A stretch of DNA of 64,000 bases from Toxonevra muliebris (taxonomy: Eukaryota > Arthropoda > Insecta > Diptera > Pallopteridae): assembly GCA_963691655.1 (NCBI GenBank), contig OY829330.1, positions 62,001-126,000 of the forward strand, given 5' to 3'. The notes below the pieces were generated by a model. The model ran no database searches and was not told where the DNA came from. It was given only the letters and a program-made list of their open reading frames with translations. Position numbers and translations under genes: made by a program. Positions 10,897 through 23,038 of this stretch are shown in pieces; position 1 is the first letter of the stretch; each line of letters begins with the position of its first letter.

Positions 10897-12983
10897 TCTT
10901 CACCACTCCATTACTGCCTCGGCAGCCCTGCTCCTCCGCCTGACTCAAAAAGGAGAAGAGCTCATACTAGTCCAAGAACCATGGGTCGTCAATGACCGGG
11001 TTTGCGGTCTCAATATTAATGGATACCGCACAGTGTATGTGGAGGGTCAAGGTAAACCCAGATCCTGTATCCTTATCAAAAATAGCATTAACGCTCTTTT
11101 ACTCTCCAGGTTCAGCGATAAAGACAACGTGGCCATGGTTATTGTGATCAACGCCATGGCCACCTGGATCGTCTCCAGCTACATGGCACATGACCACGGT
11201 GCATCACCGCCGCACGATACGTTGAAGCTTCTGGTTGCAGAGGCTAACCGTAAACGGACCCCGGTTATCATCGGTGCCGACGCTAATGCCCATCACGAGA
11301 TGTGGGGCAGCACGGACACAAATGAACGAGGTGAGTCCCTCTTTGATTTTATCCTTACTCATGACTTAGTTATTGCTAATAGGGGGAACGAGCCAACCTT
11401 CATTACTTCAAATAGAAGGGAGGTTCTCGATATCACTCTAGTAAGTGAAAACTCGTCACATCTACTGAAAGACTGGAGTGTCTCGCAAGAGTGCTCCTTT
11501 TCTGATCATAATTACATTAACTTCACCATTGATAAACTAGATCCTACAGACTCTGCAGGTGCTACTAGCCTCATCAATAGGAAGCATACTGACTGGACAA
11601 AGTTCCATGCCATTATCGAGTCTGGCATACAGCCTGCTCCAGCCACTATAAATAACCACTGCGATATTGATCGAGAGGTAAACTCCATTACAGCACTTTT
11701 TAACACTGCTGCTAAATCGGCATGCAATTCCTCCAAACCTAGAGGTAAGACTAAACCTTTATGGTGGACCCCGGAGATTGCAGAGCTACGAAAAGTATGC
11801 AGAAGACTCTTTAATAGAGCCAAGGCTTTCAATGACTGGTTTCTCTTTAAATCTAAACAAAGGGAACTTAAGTACGCTATAAGAAAAGCCAAAAGGGCGT
11901 CTTGGAGGAACTTCTGTGGTAGCATAGAAAGCTTCTCCGAGACTAGCCGACTTCGAAAACTCTTGAATACGACCCCTAGGGCTCTCGACTGTATCCAGAA
12001 ATCCGATGGTCACTGGACTGATTCTGGGATCGAGACCTTAGAGGTCCTCCTGTATACTCATTTTCCAGGGAGTAAAACCTTCGTTGATCATAGTCCTCCT
12101 GTGACCGATCATCTTTTAAGTAACACCTCCCCTTTTCAATTGACCGACACTCTTCTAAAGTGGGCCATCAAATCCTTCAGCCCCTACAAATCTCCAGGGC
12201 CAGATGGCATCATTCCCGCGGATATTCAGCAAGGGGCTGAACACGTAACATCATGGCTATTGCAAATTTATAATGCTTGCCTAAAATTTTCGTACATTCC
12301 CAAAAGCTGGAGAGAGGCTCGTGTAGTCTTCATACCCAAAGCAGGGAAGGCGTCCCATATCAACCCAAAGGACTTCAGACCGATCAGTCTGTCCTCCTTT
12401 CTCTTAAAAATATTAGAAAGGGTTCTTGATTTTCATATCAGGAATTCTATCAATCCTACTCTTTTATCCAAATCACAGCATGCCTATACTAAAGGGAAGT
12501 CTGTGGAAACAGCGCTACATGTACTCATTGAGGAAGTTGAGAAATCACTTTCCAACAAGGAGTACACACTTGCAGTGTTTCTCGATATCGAGGGGGCATT
12601 CAACAATGTCTGCCCCGACGCTGTCGTTAATGCCTTAATAAATCTTAATCTTGATGTTAATCTGGTTAAATTTATAGGACAACTACTTAAAACACGTATC
12701 ATCAGCTCCTCTATCGGAAATGATAAAATCAAAAAGGTTGTCAATAGGGGCACACCACAAGGAGGTGTATTATCGCCTCTTATTTGGAATCTGGCGGTGA
12801 ACACACTGCTAAACAGATTAGATCAAACCGGCTGTAAAATAATAGCTTATGCAGATGACATTGCTATTGCAGTATCCGGTAAATACGTTGCTACTCTTTC
12901 AGAACGGCTAAATCACTCACTTAGCATTCTGTCTCACTGGTGCCGTGAATTCGGTCTTAATGTTAATCCTGCCAAAACAGAGC
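10874..12983 (+). CDS. LINE ORF2 of copy A: endonuclease and RT, 3' cut
   Basis: The start chosen is the ATG at 10874 (MVKVIQINLHHS), the usual N-terminus of APE endonucleases; the frame also opens upstream at 10859 without an ATG. Endonuclease signatures: VQEPWV, GADANAHHEMWGS, LDITLV and SFSDHNYI. Reverse transcriptase: SPGPDGI, FRPISLSSF, AVFLDIEGAFNNV, RGTPQGGVLSPLIWN and the catalytic AYADD near 12850. It stays open to the junction at about 12983 and then reads a few foreign codons to a TAA at 13012. RNase H and the C-terminus of copy A are missing. Confidence 0.85.
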
Positions 12984-15900
12984 CACACATCGTGGGGAAG
13001 CAGCGACACTAACACACGGGGTGAGTTACTTTTTGATTATTTATTAAGTACTAATCTACTAATCTGTAACATTGGCACTGAACCTACCTTTATCACTAGT
13101 AACAGGCAAGAGGTACTAGATATCACACTTGCATCTGAACTACTATCTCGAAAGGTTAGAGATTGGAGAGTTTCCAATGAGAACTCCTTCTTCGACCACC
13201 GTTATATACAATTTAGTCTCGAGATACAACAGCCTGAATTGCCGGTTTTCAGAAATCGTAAGAAGACCGATTGGCTGTTGTTTAAGGACACTATAAACCA
13301 CTCACTCAGCTCAATTGCAATTGAGCAACCTTCAAATGCACATGAACTCGACAATTTGGTCAATGTGCTTACCTCTTCTTTTAAGCACGCTACTGAGAGC
13401 TGCTGCCCGATTGTAAGGCCACGCGGCAAGCAAAAACCACCTTGGTGGTCTACTGAGCTCAGCTCTCTAAGGTTGGAATGTCGTAAAGCCTTTAGCACAG
13501 CTAAGTACAGTAGGTCAAATGACGACTAGACTTCCTATAAAACCCTTCTCAAGGTATATAAGAAAGAGACTCGTAAGGCCCAGCGTAGCTCCTGGGAAAA
13601 CTTTTGCGGAAGCATAAGTAAATTTTCAGAGGCTTCGAGGCTTAGGAGGATCCTTTCTACTAGTCCCAGTATTCCGAGCTTTTTCCAAAAAGTGGACGGG
13701 AACTGGACAACCAGCAGCGAGGAATCCTTGGAGCTCCTATTCGATACTCACTTTCCGGGTTGCTCCAAGGATAACCTTGCACCCACCCTTTCACATATCC
13801 CTGAGACTGTTTCTAACAGCCCCCTGGGACATTCTATCATTGATAAGAATAAAATTCGGTGGGCAATCAACAGTTTCAAGCCATTTAAGTCCCCAGGACC
13901 GGATGGCATCATACCTGCTGAATTGCAAACCGTCTCTGAAATTGTTCTTCCTTGGTTAGAAACTATTTTTAAGGCATGCCTGCACCTATACCACATTCCC
14001 TCTAGCTGGACTGTGGTGAATGTAACCTTTATCCCTAAGGCAGGGAAATGCTCTCACAGCAAACCCAAAGACCTTAGACCAATAAGTCTTTCATCATTTC
14101 TTTTGAAAACACTGGAAAGGCTGATAGACACCTTTATTCGGCATAAGGTCGACCGAGATGTACTATCACAGTCGCAACATGCGTACTGCAAAGGCAAATC
14201 GGTTGAAACGGCCTTGAATTCTCTAGTTTTCACTATTGAACAGGCCCTTCACTTCAGGGATTACACTTTGGTGGCTTTTCTCGACATCGAGGGGGCCTTC
14301 AACAATGTCTTTCCTGAAGCGATCATTCATGCTCTCGAGACCCTTGTGGTGGAGGCTCCTTTGAGGAAACTTATACACTCCTTACTTACAAGGAGGGTTA
14401 TCAAGTCGAAATTGGGGGGCTCTTCCATAACAAGGTATGCTCACAGAGGCACCCCCAAGGGGGGGTACTCTCGCCACTTCTCTGGACACTTGTAGTCAAC
14501 GGATTGCTTCTATCCCTAGAAGAAACAGGCTGCAAAGTGATTGCCTATGCAGATGACATAGCCATTGCTATATCAGGCAAATTCCCCAACACACTAGGAG
14601 ATGTTATGCAATCTGCTCTTAACATTCTCACGAAATGGACAGGAAATTGTGGACTGAGCGTCAATCCGCAGAAAACCGAACTTGTCCTCTTTACTAGAAG
14701 GTACAAAGTACCACCCTTTATTGCACCTTCACTCAATGGCACTCAATGGAACCAAATTTGGTATGCAGCCGCACGTGGTTCACTGGCTATATACTTCCGT
14801 AGTCAGGCCCATATTGATGTATGGTGTTGCGGTCTGGTGGACGGCTTTGGACAAGGCAATTCATATGAATATGCTTTTGAAAGTACAAAGAACTGCTTCA
14901 CTCTGTATCACTGGTGCACTAAGAAGCACGGCCACCAAGTCCTTGGATATCATGCTTCACTTCCTTCCTCTTGACATTTATGGCAAACATTGTGCAGCCA
15001 GTACTGCCCTGAGACTAAATTCCATTTCGGAATGGTCAACAGGCAGATCAGGACACTCCACGATCCTAAATAATTTTAGTTTCGTACCTAAGACAATTGA
15101 TTACACCCTTGCGAAACCAATCTTCAACGACAAGTTCGACACTCTTATTCCTGATAGACAGGAATGGGAGAATGGAGAGCGGTTTCAAAAGGATTCTATC
15201 CACTTCTATACTGACGGCTCTAAACTGGATGGCAGAGTTGGAGCTGGCATCTTTTGTGAAGAGCTGGTTGTAAATTTATCCTTCAGGCTGCCTGATCACT
15301 GCAGTGTATTTCAGGCAGAGGTCACGGCAATCAAGGAAGTCACGTACTGGCTGAGGTATAACGTGATATCCAAGAGGGATATATGTATTTTTACCGATAG
15401 TCAGGCAGCTATAAAATCCCTTGAATCTGTCTACCTTACTTCTAAAATAGCTCTTAACTGTAGAGCGTCTCTTAACGAGATGTCCGATCAGTTCAATCTG
15501 CACCTAATTTGGGTGCCGGGGCATATAGGTATACCGGGGAACGAAACTGCTGACGGGTTAGCTAGAAAAGGAACACTGTTGCAAATCACTCCTGACAAGG
15601 AGCATATAGGCGTCCCTATGGCAACGTGTAAACTAAGGCTAGCCACGAATGCAATAAAACTTACTAACGAAAGGTGGTCACTGGAAAACACCTGCAAAAC
15701 TACTAGACTCATTTGGCCTAAGCTGGATAGTCGCCGGACAAATGACCTGATACATACCAACAGGCACTACATCAGTACTGTGACTTGGGTGATTACTGGA
15801 CATTGCCCCATTGGAAGACATGCAGAAAGACTGGGTCTTCCATATAGAAATCATTGCAGGAGCTGTGGCAACGAGGAAGAACAGGAAACTGTAACTCATC

Positions 15901-16049
15901 TTTTATGCGAATGCCCAGCTTTGATTCACGTACGAAAGAAACATCTGGACAATTTTGTCTTCGATGACCTTAAAGACTTGACTGACATCCAAATCAGACA
16001 CCTACTTAACTTCCTGAAAGGTACTCAATGGTTCAATGGCCTGAATTAG
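12984..16049 (+). pseudogene. LINE ORF2 of copy B: partial endonuclease, RT, RNase H
   Basis: Begins inside the endonuclease (SWGSSDTNTRGE aligns with copy A GSTDTNERGE) and runs to the end of ORF2. RT is present (SPGPDGIIPAEL, LRPISLSSF, FLDIEGAFNNV, AYADDIAIAISG). RNase H follows with FYTDGSKL, FQAEVTAIKE, FTDSQAAIKS and WVPGHIGIPGNETAD, then a C-terminal Cys/His group (CRSCGNEEE, HLLCECP). Damage: an in-frame TAG at 13527-13529, a one-base loss in a G run near 14463, and a deletion with frame change near 14740. Copy B is clearly a different, somewhat diverged copy from A. Confidence 0.85.
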
Positions 16050-16148
16050 AGGGATAGGGACTTCGCTCCTTTTGTATGGTATCGCAATGGGCCTGTCTGG
16101 CCTAAGTGTGCTGGCGCTCGCTGGCAGCCATTTTAACCTAACCTAACC
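16050..16148 (+). other. LINE 3' UTR and AACCT tail
   Basis: The short 3' region after ORF2 contains TGGTATCGCAATGGG and TGGCCTAAGTGTG (16077-16110) and ends in three AACCT units instead of poly-A. In LINEs this end is what the RT recognises. The SINE-like element at 56754-57060 carries a related copy of this tail. Confidence 0.7.
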
Positions 16149-16894
16149 TAAGGATGACTTTCCTCGCTGCCATGGCGGTCGCGTATGGTGTTGTCGAGCG
16201 CGTTAAATTGCTGCCAAAGTTCATCGAGCTCTTTTGGCTTTGCACTGATTAACTCTGGCGTTCTTCACTCATGTGGTGTCTTTTTATAATTACTTATAAC
16301 CTTTTGTAATTTCACGGCATTTTCGTCTTGCCGTGCCACTAGCTCGTCGATACCCATTTCACTTTAGGTGTTGAGCTCGATGTGGTATTAAAAAATGCAG
16401 GATACTTCTGCGTTGAATCTGCTTAATGCAGTCTGTTGTCTCTCAAAGTCCACTCTTTGAGCAGCAAGCTTCGAAATCTGCTGTCTGCAGTCCGATGGAT
16501 GCCAGAAATTGATGTCCTGGTGCTTGATGCGTTGAAATCACCAAGGTGTCTCTTGGTTTCGTTGCCTGTACAGAATCCTGTGTTCTGTACAGATGTTGCG
16601 CGTTAAGTGATACCACTAGTACATAAACTAGTATATCCAAATGTTGTCTTCTGCTGGTTACCGGCTTAGGACTTGATTGTAGTCTTCCTGAGGTCTTCTT
16701 CTGGTTACTGGCTAAGGACTTGATTGTTGTCTGTTGATAATACTTGGTACTTGCACCAAGATATCACTTGTCTTCGTTGGTAGCTGCTCGCTGCCGTCAG
16801 AAGGACGTTTCAATGTTTTAGTGATCAGAGGATCGACAGATACTTGGCACTTGGACCAGTTATCCTTTCCTTCTGATCACGTCGGGATCACCAA
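16149..16894 (-). pseudogene. BEL-1 primer site, leader and gag N-terminus (minus copy)
   Basis: After the LTR end at 16895 comes TGGTGATCCCGACGTG, a primer-site-like start; the plus copy has TGGTGACCCCGACGTG. The gag start is ATG at 16357-16355 (MGIDE). A TGA follows about 30 codons later, and the plus copy has it at the same place. The frame then reads KELDELWQQFNALDNTIRD up to the LINE junction at 16149. Gag of BEL/Pao forms the particle. Confidence 0.75.
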
Positions 16895-17488
16895 TGTCGA
16901 AGCAGCCTGGTTTGATTGCTTGTGTTCCTTATATGTTGCTTGCACTAGCACATGAATCAGTACAAGAAAAAGGAATTGGTTGCTCTAGCACTTTAACCAG
17001 AACAACACCGAAGAAGCAGTAGTAAAAACTCTATTCAAGTCAATGATTACACCTTGAGATTTGTGTTTAAATACTAAATTAATGCTTACTACTAATATTA
17101 TAACAAACTAATAAAACGGAAGTTCTCACAATAGCATATGTTGCACCAATATAAAGGTGCAATGACATAAGCATAAGCAACAACAACATATGCATATATT
17201 CCAAATTGTGCTGATAACAGCGATTCTAAATATGACAATAATATATGCATATATTGCACCAAAATAAAGGTGCAATGACATAAGCAACAACAACACATGC
17301 ATATATTCTAAATTGAGCTAATAACAGCGATTTTAGATATAACAACAATATATTCATATATTGCATCAAAGTAAAGGTGTAATGACATTGGGGTATTTCA
17401 ATGCCAATCTCAACGACTTCATATATTGTTATTGCTGTTGTTGTTGCCATTGCAGGCTATCATGACTACATATGTACATCTTTGTACA
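16895..17488 (-). repeat. BEL-1 5' LTR (minus copy)
   Basis: Read on the minus strand it starts TGTACAAA and ends GCTTCGACA, so TG...CA. It matches the LTRs at 37636-38291 and 49078-49621. The three differ in length because an internal block with GCACCTTTA and GGTGCAATATATGC repeats varies in copy number. Confidence 0.85.
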
Positions 17489-17504
17489 GTAAGCTCAAGA
17501 AAAT

Positions 17505-18350
17505 ATTAACCCTTAAATGCATACCGTACCATATATGGTACATGTCTTTAATCATACGGTAATCTAATCAATCAAACTGAAGCGTTATACTGTACGCTTT
17601 AAATTGAAACAGACAAAATTATCCTTCATATAAAAACCGTTACAGCTTACTTACGATTTGTTTTAGTTGTCAGTAAGCTGCCGAAGTGGTCTTATGCACT
17701 TTTTGCACATAATTTCAAAAGTGATTTTCAATGGCAAAAAAAAAAAATTAGTAAAATTTGTTATTCGTGTGGAAATAAGTATTGATGAGTACATTGGGCT
17801 TTCTTTTAGCTAAATATAATGAATCTTGATCAAATTTGATATCTTAGAATAGTTGTTTTCTCGATTTTTCTAGTTGTTTTTTCGATTTTTTTCTACCATA
17901 TATGGTACTCTATGCATCTGCGCATTTGATTATTTGGATTGTTCAATTAGATATGGATGGCATTATTATTATATTATAACGTTGATGAGGTGGCGGATAT
18001 GCCTTATGATGATGACGATGATGGGCATACCTAACAATGGTGATCTATTAGATGATGAAAAAGCATGGGTAGATGAAGGGTCGGATGAATTTATTGGTGA
18101 AATTCAAATACCGCAACGCGTGAGAAATCGAGCAGGAACCAATTACGCCATATTGAATGGAGGAGCGATTTCTGGCATATTTTTCAACAATGACGAGCTG
18201 GACCTACCTCTTGCGAAAAACGCAATTGTTACGTCGATTATGATACAAAGAAGTAATAATAATTTTTATATTTACACTAAATTGTTATTTTCATTCATTT
18301 TTCATTTATTTTTATATATTTCTACATTAGTTTCTAATAAATAAAAAAAT
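17505..18350 (+). pseudogene. Possible piggyBac-like remnant
   Basis: A TTAA followed by CCCTTAAATGCATACC at 17506 fits the TTAA target and CCC start of piggyBac-type elements. The palindrome TACCATATATGGTA occurs twice (about 17527 and 17894). A plus-strand frame near 17990-18270 is acidic at the start (PYDDDDD, then DLLDDEKAWVDEGSDEF), as piggyBac transposase N-termini often are. There is no DDE core and no right-hand end. The assignment is weak. Confidence 0.3.
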
Positions 18351-19058
18351 AATTCCATCAAATTGTATTAATTCCAAATCTGTATAGAATGCATAGTGTA
18401 CACATCACAAATTGTTCTTTTCCGGGGAAATCGTATATTTTCCAGGAAAATCAATGTCTGATTCGTGCTTAGCGAAACTAAAAAAACTAAAAACTGTTTT
18501 GAAACCCTTTTTTTCTCAGCCTTGAAAACAGCTTACATGATATTTTTACTTAGACTTGAAAAGGCAAAAAAATGTTTGAAGAATAGCTGTACTTAAGCAT
18601 TGTTCTAAAACGCTGCTAAGGTTATCACTGCAACTATTTGAAATGTCAGAACCCTCACAAAAAAAACTTTATTTTTCGACTTATGGCCAGCTTTTTGGGA
18701 TTGCAGACCACTGTGCGCCACGCGACTGTTTTTTGACCTGACTGATTCTCGGCGCTATAATCGTCTATATCTACGAAAAAACTCCGCGTCTCTGAAATTT
18801 TTACAAAATATTTTCGAAATATAATACATCCGAAATACATTCAATAAATCTTAAGAAAGGGTGACGATTTAAAGACCCAAAATATGAAATAATGCGTAAG
18901 TTAAACGTGATTCATTACATAAAATTTTACAAAAAATATTCTAGACTTTTATGACTAAAAGCTGAACGACTTCAAATTCCCCGCAAAGAACAGCTCATTC
19001 CCCGATACCCCGCACCCAGCAAATCGGGGAATTCCCCGCAAGTTGGCATCGCAGATGT
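18351..19058. other. Non-coding; CCCCG-rich motif cluster
   Basis: No gene is supported. At 18975-19042 there are repeated ATTCCCCG and CCCCGC motifs in both orientations, which could be the worn end of another element. Confidence 0.4.
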
Positions 19059-19089
19059 GTATACATCAGTGGTCGGCAAACCTTAATCA

Positions 19090-19284
19090 CAGTGTGGCCA
19101 ACTCAGCGCTTTTCCCGCTAGTGCTTTTTGAAATTAAAACGCGGAAAAAAAGTGATTTAGCGCTCAGTGCGTTTTTTCAATTTAAAATATCTTCGAAAAA
19201 TCGAGGAAATTTTCATTGACTAGAAGTATCAGATGTATGCCTGTATTAGTGAAAAAGTTTAAATGTATTGAGTTTTCTGCTTAC
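19090..19284 (+). repeat. Truncated copy of the CAGTGTGGCC MITE
   Basis: Matches the left two thirds of the complete MITE at 20429-20723, with the same CAGTGTGGCCAACTCAGC start, then diverges at about 19284 into unrelated sequence. It sits 23 bp inside the larger hAT-like element. Confidence 0.75.
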
Positions 19285-20428
19285 TCAAACGAGCAGTACG
19301 CTCAGTGCTACCGAAGGTACTCCGTTCAGAGTATTCGTACTCCGCTCAAATCTCAATCCTCCTGTCCTCCCCAATCGGAAAAAATCCTCCTATTTCATAT
19401 TCTTGAATTTTTGGGTTGTATTCTTTAATTTTTGGTTGTAAGCGTAAGTCAAACTAAATGTGTTCTGTTGGGTTATTTTAGTTTCTGTCTGCGAAATATT
19501 TGTTGCTATGACTAGCTCTATTTTATTTATCGCTGGGTTACTGTCAAAATTTAAAACTTCATGCTCGATTTCCAGAAGCTTCTGCTTGTCTTTGTATAAT
19601 GCTTGTAATTTTTGACAATTGAAATCAATAGTAGAAAAACCGCGTAAAAGGAAGTTTGCATATTTAATAAATATCAATAAATTAGTAACGAATTTATATA
19701 TATATTAGATTTGGAACTGGAAAAGTTTTGGTGTGAAATTTTTCATTTAAAGAATGCTTTAAAAAAAAAATGCTTCCAAAACTGGAAAAATTTATTGGGG
19801 CAATTTTAAGTTTTCCACATAGCGTCAAATAGAATTTTTTCTCAATTGAATCTAATAAAAAACAAAAAACGAAATTGCTTGCTGATTGCAACAGTTAATG
19901 CAGTAATGGTTGGTAAGAAAAGCTACAAAAAAAAAAATGATGCCTTCAACTAGGTACCTTCGATTAAGCTGGTTCAAAGTACCATAAAAAACATTCCACC
20001 TTTTTTACCCGGTTTTGAGGAGAAGGAAGACAAGTTTGTTGTAGTTTTTTAATCATTATTGCTTCTTTTTACTATTATTTATTAATATTACTAATAATAT
20101 TTTTTTTTTATTATTTACTGATACTACCGTTTGTTTCCAAAGAAGGAATATTTTTTTTTATATGAATTTATTTTATTTTCATAAATTTTTTAGCTTTAAG
20201 TATGACTGAAGTTGTAACAAAAAAGCTATGAATAAAAAATTGTATTTTTTTCTAATAAAATTTGTATACATTAATGCAACTGTTTGCAATTATCTAAGTA
20301 ATACTTATTTGAAAACTTATGAGAAAAATTCCTCCCCTGCAAAGCAAAATCCTCCACTTGATAGGAAAAATTCCTCCCCTTAAAAATTTCAAAACGACAT
20401 GCATTCTTACGCTCTTGCAATTAGTCGT

Positions 20429-20723
20429 CAGTGTGGCCAACTCAGCTCTTTTCCCGCTGATTTTAGTGCTTTTTGAAAATTAAAACGCGGAAAAAAGTGG
20501 TTTAGCGCTCAGCGTTTATTTTTCAATTTAAAATATCTTCGAAAAACCGAAGAAATTTTCATTGACTAGAAGTATCAGATGTGTGCCTGTAATAGTGAAA
20601 AAGTTTAAGTGTATTGAGTTTTCTCGCACTTTTATTAGGAAAAAATTTAACGCTTTTTTTGAGAAAATACGCGTTTTGTTCTTCATTTTAGCGGATTTTG
20701 AAAAACAAAAGTTGGCCACACTG
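20429..20723 (+). mobile_element. hAT-like MITE, 295 bp, complete
   Basis: Ends are CAGTGTGGCCAACT and its perfect inverse AGTTGGCCACACTG. It is flanked by the perfect 8-bp direct repeat TTAGTCGT (20421-20428 and 20724-20731). It has no coding capacity. It is nested inside the larger hAT-like element, so it is the younger of the two. Confidence 0.9.
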
Positions 20724-21092
20724 TTAGTCGTTGTTCAGACAGCAACGAAGCAACATGAGCAACGGTTGTACTGATTTTTTCCCTTATATTCACGGCGAGA
20801 AATTATTTGTATGACTAAAAATTAACGCAAAAAAATTACTTATGATTTCAAATGCCTTTGGTAACATGCAATGAATTGATTTAAATAAATGCATTGGAAG
20901 AATAATACCTTTAGTTTAAGTTTTTTAAGTTTCTTATTTGTCATTTTATTTTTATACAGTGTATGGCAAATACTCTGCGCTCACCAACACAATCTCATTT
21001 TCAATTTCGCCGACCACTGGTATACATACACACATTCATAGACAAATGAGAGAGAGAAGAAACAAACAACGAACTTTTTCGTCGCATTCAAT

Positions 21093-22640
21093 GATGTTAT
21101 TATTATTTATTATTTAGGGGAGCCTAACCAGGTAGGCGCTGCGACCTAAAAGATCTTTTGTGCCATTCCCCATTTTATGACTAATAAAAGTCAAGACATC
21201 TTTTGTAGAAAAAGATTTTATATGATTAGCCGTCAGAAAAGGAATACCAAAAATTCTTCCTCTGAGCCGAGCCAAGGCCGGACACTCACACAGAATGTGA
21301 GGTGTCGACTCGTCATCTTCCAGAGGTCAGATTTGGGATAAGAGATGGGCTTATTTTGGGCAAGCGGAATGATAAGTGCTTTTGCCTGTCTTAAACCTGG
21401 GATAGAGTTCCAATACTCTAGCCATTTTGCCTTAGACCACTCCTCAACGATAGATTTCGTAGAGGTCCAGCCGACTCCGCAGAACGGATCGGGGCCAATG
21501 TGCTTGGTAGATGAACCTTGCCTAGCCAGTTCATCGGCGGCCTCATTACCAACAATGTCACAGTGGCCGGGTATCCAACAAAGCGTCACTTTGTTACGGG
21601 TAGACAGGCGCTGGAGACTCTTAAAACACTTTTTCACCAGTTTAGAGGAAAAATTCCATGAAGAGAGTGCTAAGAGAGCCACCTGGCTGTCTGAAAAAAT
21701 TACAATATTTGCGCCTTTAAGACCTTTATGCATGTCTCAATTGCGTATATTTCGTCTTGAAAGACACTGTGCCAAATATCCAGAGGGATTGAGATTCTAG
21801 TATTGGGTCCTACAACTCCGGCACCAGAACCGCAGTCCATTTTCGAGCCGTCTGTATACCAATTGAGAGAAGAGGGACCGAAATCGAGACACTGGCCATC
21901 CCATTCGGACCTGGAAGGAAGAATGATGTTGAATTTCCTACCGAAACACAGATCCCTAACCATATAATCCGATACAGTACATATTGGAGTGTTAGGAATT
22001 TCGTCAAGAATGCTCAGGTGACCATAGTTGCCTTTTATTAAGCTTGACGATATACGCAGCCGCAAAGCAGTATTTGCGGCTGTTTTCTTGATGAAAATGT
22101 GTAATGGCACCAGGTCAACCAACGCTTCAATGGCAGGAGTTGAACAGGTGCGCATAGCTCCAGTTATGGAGACGCAAGCAAGCCTTTGGAGCTTGTTAAG
22201 TTTGGTGATGGCCGAGCCCTGCATGGCTTTGGGCCACTACACTAGAGCCGCATGGGCTATGATAGGTCTAACTATCATAGTGTAGAGCCAGAAGATCATC
22301 TTAGGAGTAAGACCCCATGTTTTACCAAAGAGTTTCTTGCAGGCCAAGAAAGCCCTAGTGGCTTTTAAGAGGACAGTGTGTAAGTGAGTGTTCCAGTTCA
22401 GTCAGTTTCAGTTTATCAAGCGTGATGCCTAAATATTTGACCTCATCAGAGTACACAATAACAGTGTCTTGTATGGAAATGGGACCGAGGTCCAGATTGT
22501 ATCTCTTAGTAAGGGGAACAAAAACAGCTTTATTGGGATTGATTGATAGACCTTCTACGGCGCACCAATTTGAAACCAATAGGAGAGCTGACTTCATCAC
22601 CTCCGTGATAGTTGAATCATACTTTCCAGAGATGATGATG
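21093..22640 (-). mobile_element. I-like LINE fragment, 5' truncated
   Basis: On the minus strand it runs from the end of RT (SINPNKAVFVPLTKRY, EVKYLGITLD) through a connection region (LNKLQRLACVSITGAMR) to RNase H (WYTDGSKMDCGSGAGVV, FQDEIYAIETC, FSDSQVALLAL, WIPGHCDIVGNEAADELAR). Several frame changes break it. The 3' end is a TAA-rich tail (21093-21117), as in I and LOA-type elements. An ACATCAT at both sides may be the TSD. It is a different family from the LINE at 8.5-16.1 kb. Confidence 0.8.
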
Positions 22641-22810
22641 TTTCAGTGATGTTAAGTGTACAGTAATTACTGTATTTTACATTAATTTGATAGGATTTTA
22701 AAGTATGTACAGTAATACAGTAATTTGTTCAAATTATACAGCAATTTCAAAAAGCGTACAGTAGTATACAGTAAAGTGCCTCAATCCCATACACAAAAAA
22801 GATCGATATT

Positions 22811-23038
22811 GTTGTATACCTCTAAAAATAAACCACGGTTTATGATAATTTCCAAAATATTTCAGCTCTGGGGTTATCATTCGTGAGCTGGACCATCGTG
22901 GAAAAAACCTCTTAAAGCTTCATTATCTCCATCGATTTTTAGAGGTTTTTTCAAGCTTACGAACGGTAATCACTAGAGCTGAAATATTTTGGAAATCATC
23001 ATAAAATAAATCGAGGTTCCTTTTCAGAGGTGTACAAA
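22811..23038. repeat. Fold-back (long inverted repeat) element
   Basis: Two arms of roughly 95-100 bp are imperfect reverse complements around a short centre. Both arms hold TCCAAAATATTTCAGCTCT in opposite orientation, and the outer ends TACCTC and GAGGTGTAC also pair. It has no coding capacity. Confidence 0.75.

Larger units (their letters stand above)
8509..16148 (+). mobile_element. Chimeric LOA-like LINE
   Basis: A non-LTR retrotransposon with a 5' UTR, ORF1 (9259-10896), ORF2 (from 10874) and a short AACCTAACC-repeat tail. ORF2 has an APE-type endonuclease, RT and, in the downstream part, RNase H, as in the LOA and related clades. At about 12983 one copy (A) stops inside its RT and a second related copy (B) begins inside its endonuclease, in the same orientation. 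It lies inside the minus-strand BEL-1 gag. The clade name is by domain layout and motif style, not by a tree. Confidence 0.8.
7986..17488 (-). mobile_element. BEL/Pao element BEL-1, minus copy, split by a LINE
   Basis: Read on the minus strand it runs LTR (17488-16895), primer site, gag (from 16357), then the LINE (about 16148-8509), then gag zinc knuckle and protease start (8508-7986), where it stops. The same family is present on the plus strand at 44245-49621, which sets the boundaries by direct comparison. About 200 bp that the plus copy has between its positions 45181 and 45395 are missing at the LINE insertion, so the insertion came with a deletion. The pol region is absent. Confidence 0.85.
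19067..21019. mobile_element. hAT-like non-autonomous element, 1953 bp
   Basis: The left end is CAGTGGTCGGCAAA and the right end, inverted, is CAGTGGTCGGCGAAA. Both are flanked by the perfect 8-bp direct repeat GTATACAT (19059-19066 and 21020-21027). An 8-bp TSD with CAG-type ends fits hAT. No transposase is seen inside, only unassigned AT-rich DNA and two copies of a second MITE family. Confidence 0.85.

Noticed and set aside
18655..18840. Short minus-strand frame, 61 codons
   Set aside because: No recognisable motif, no neighbours, and AT-rich context. Chance is sufficient.
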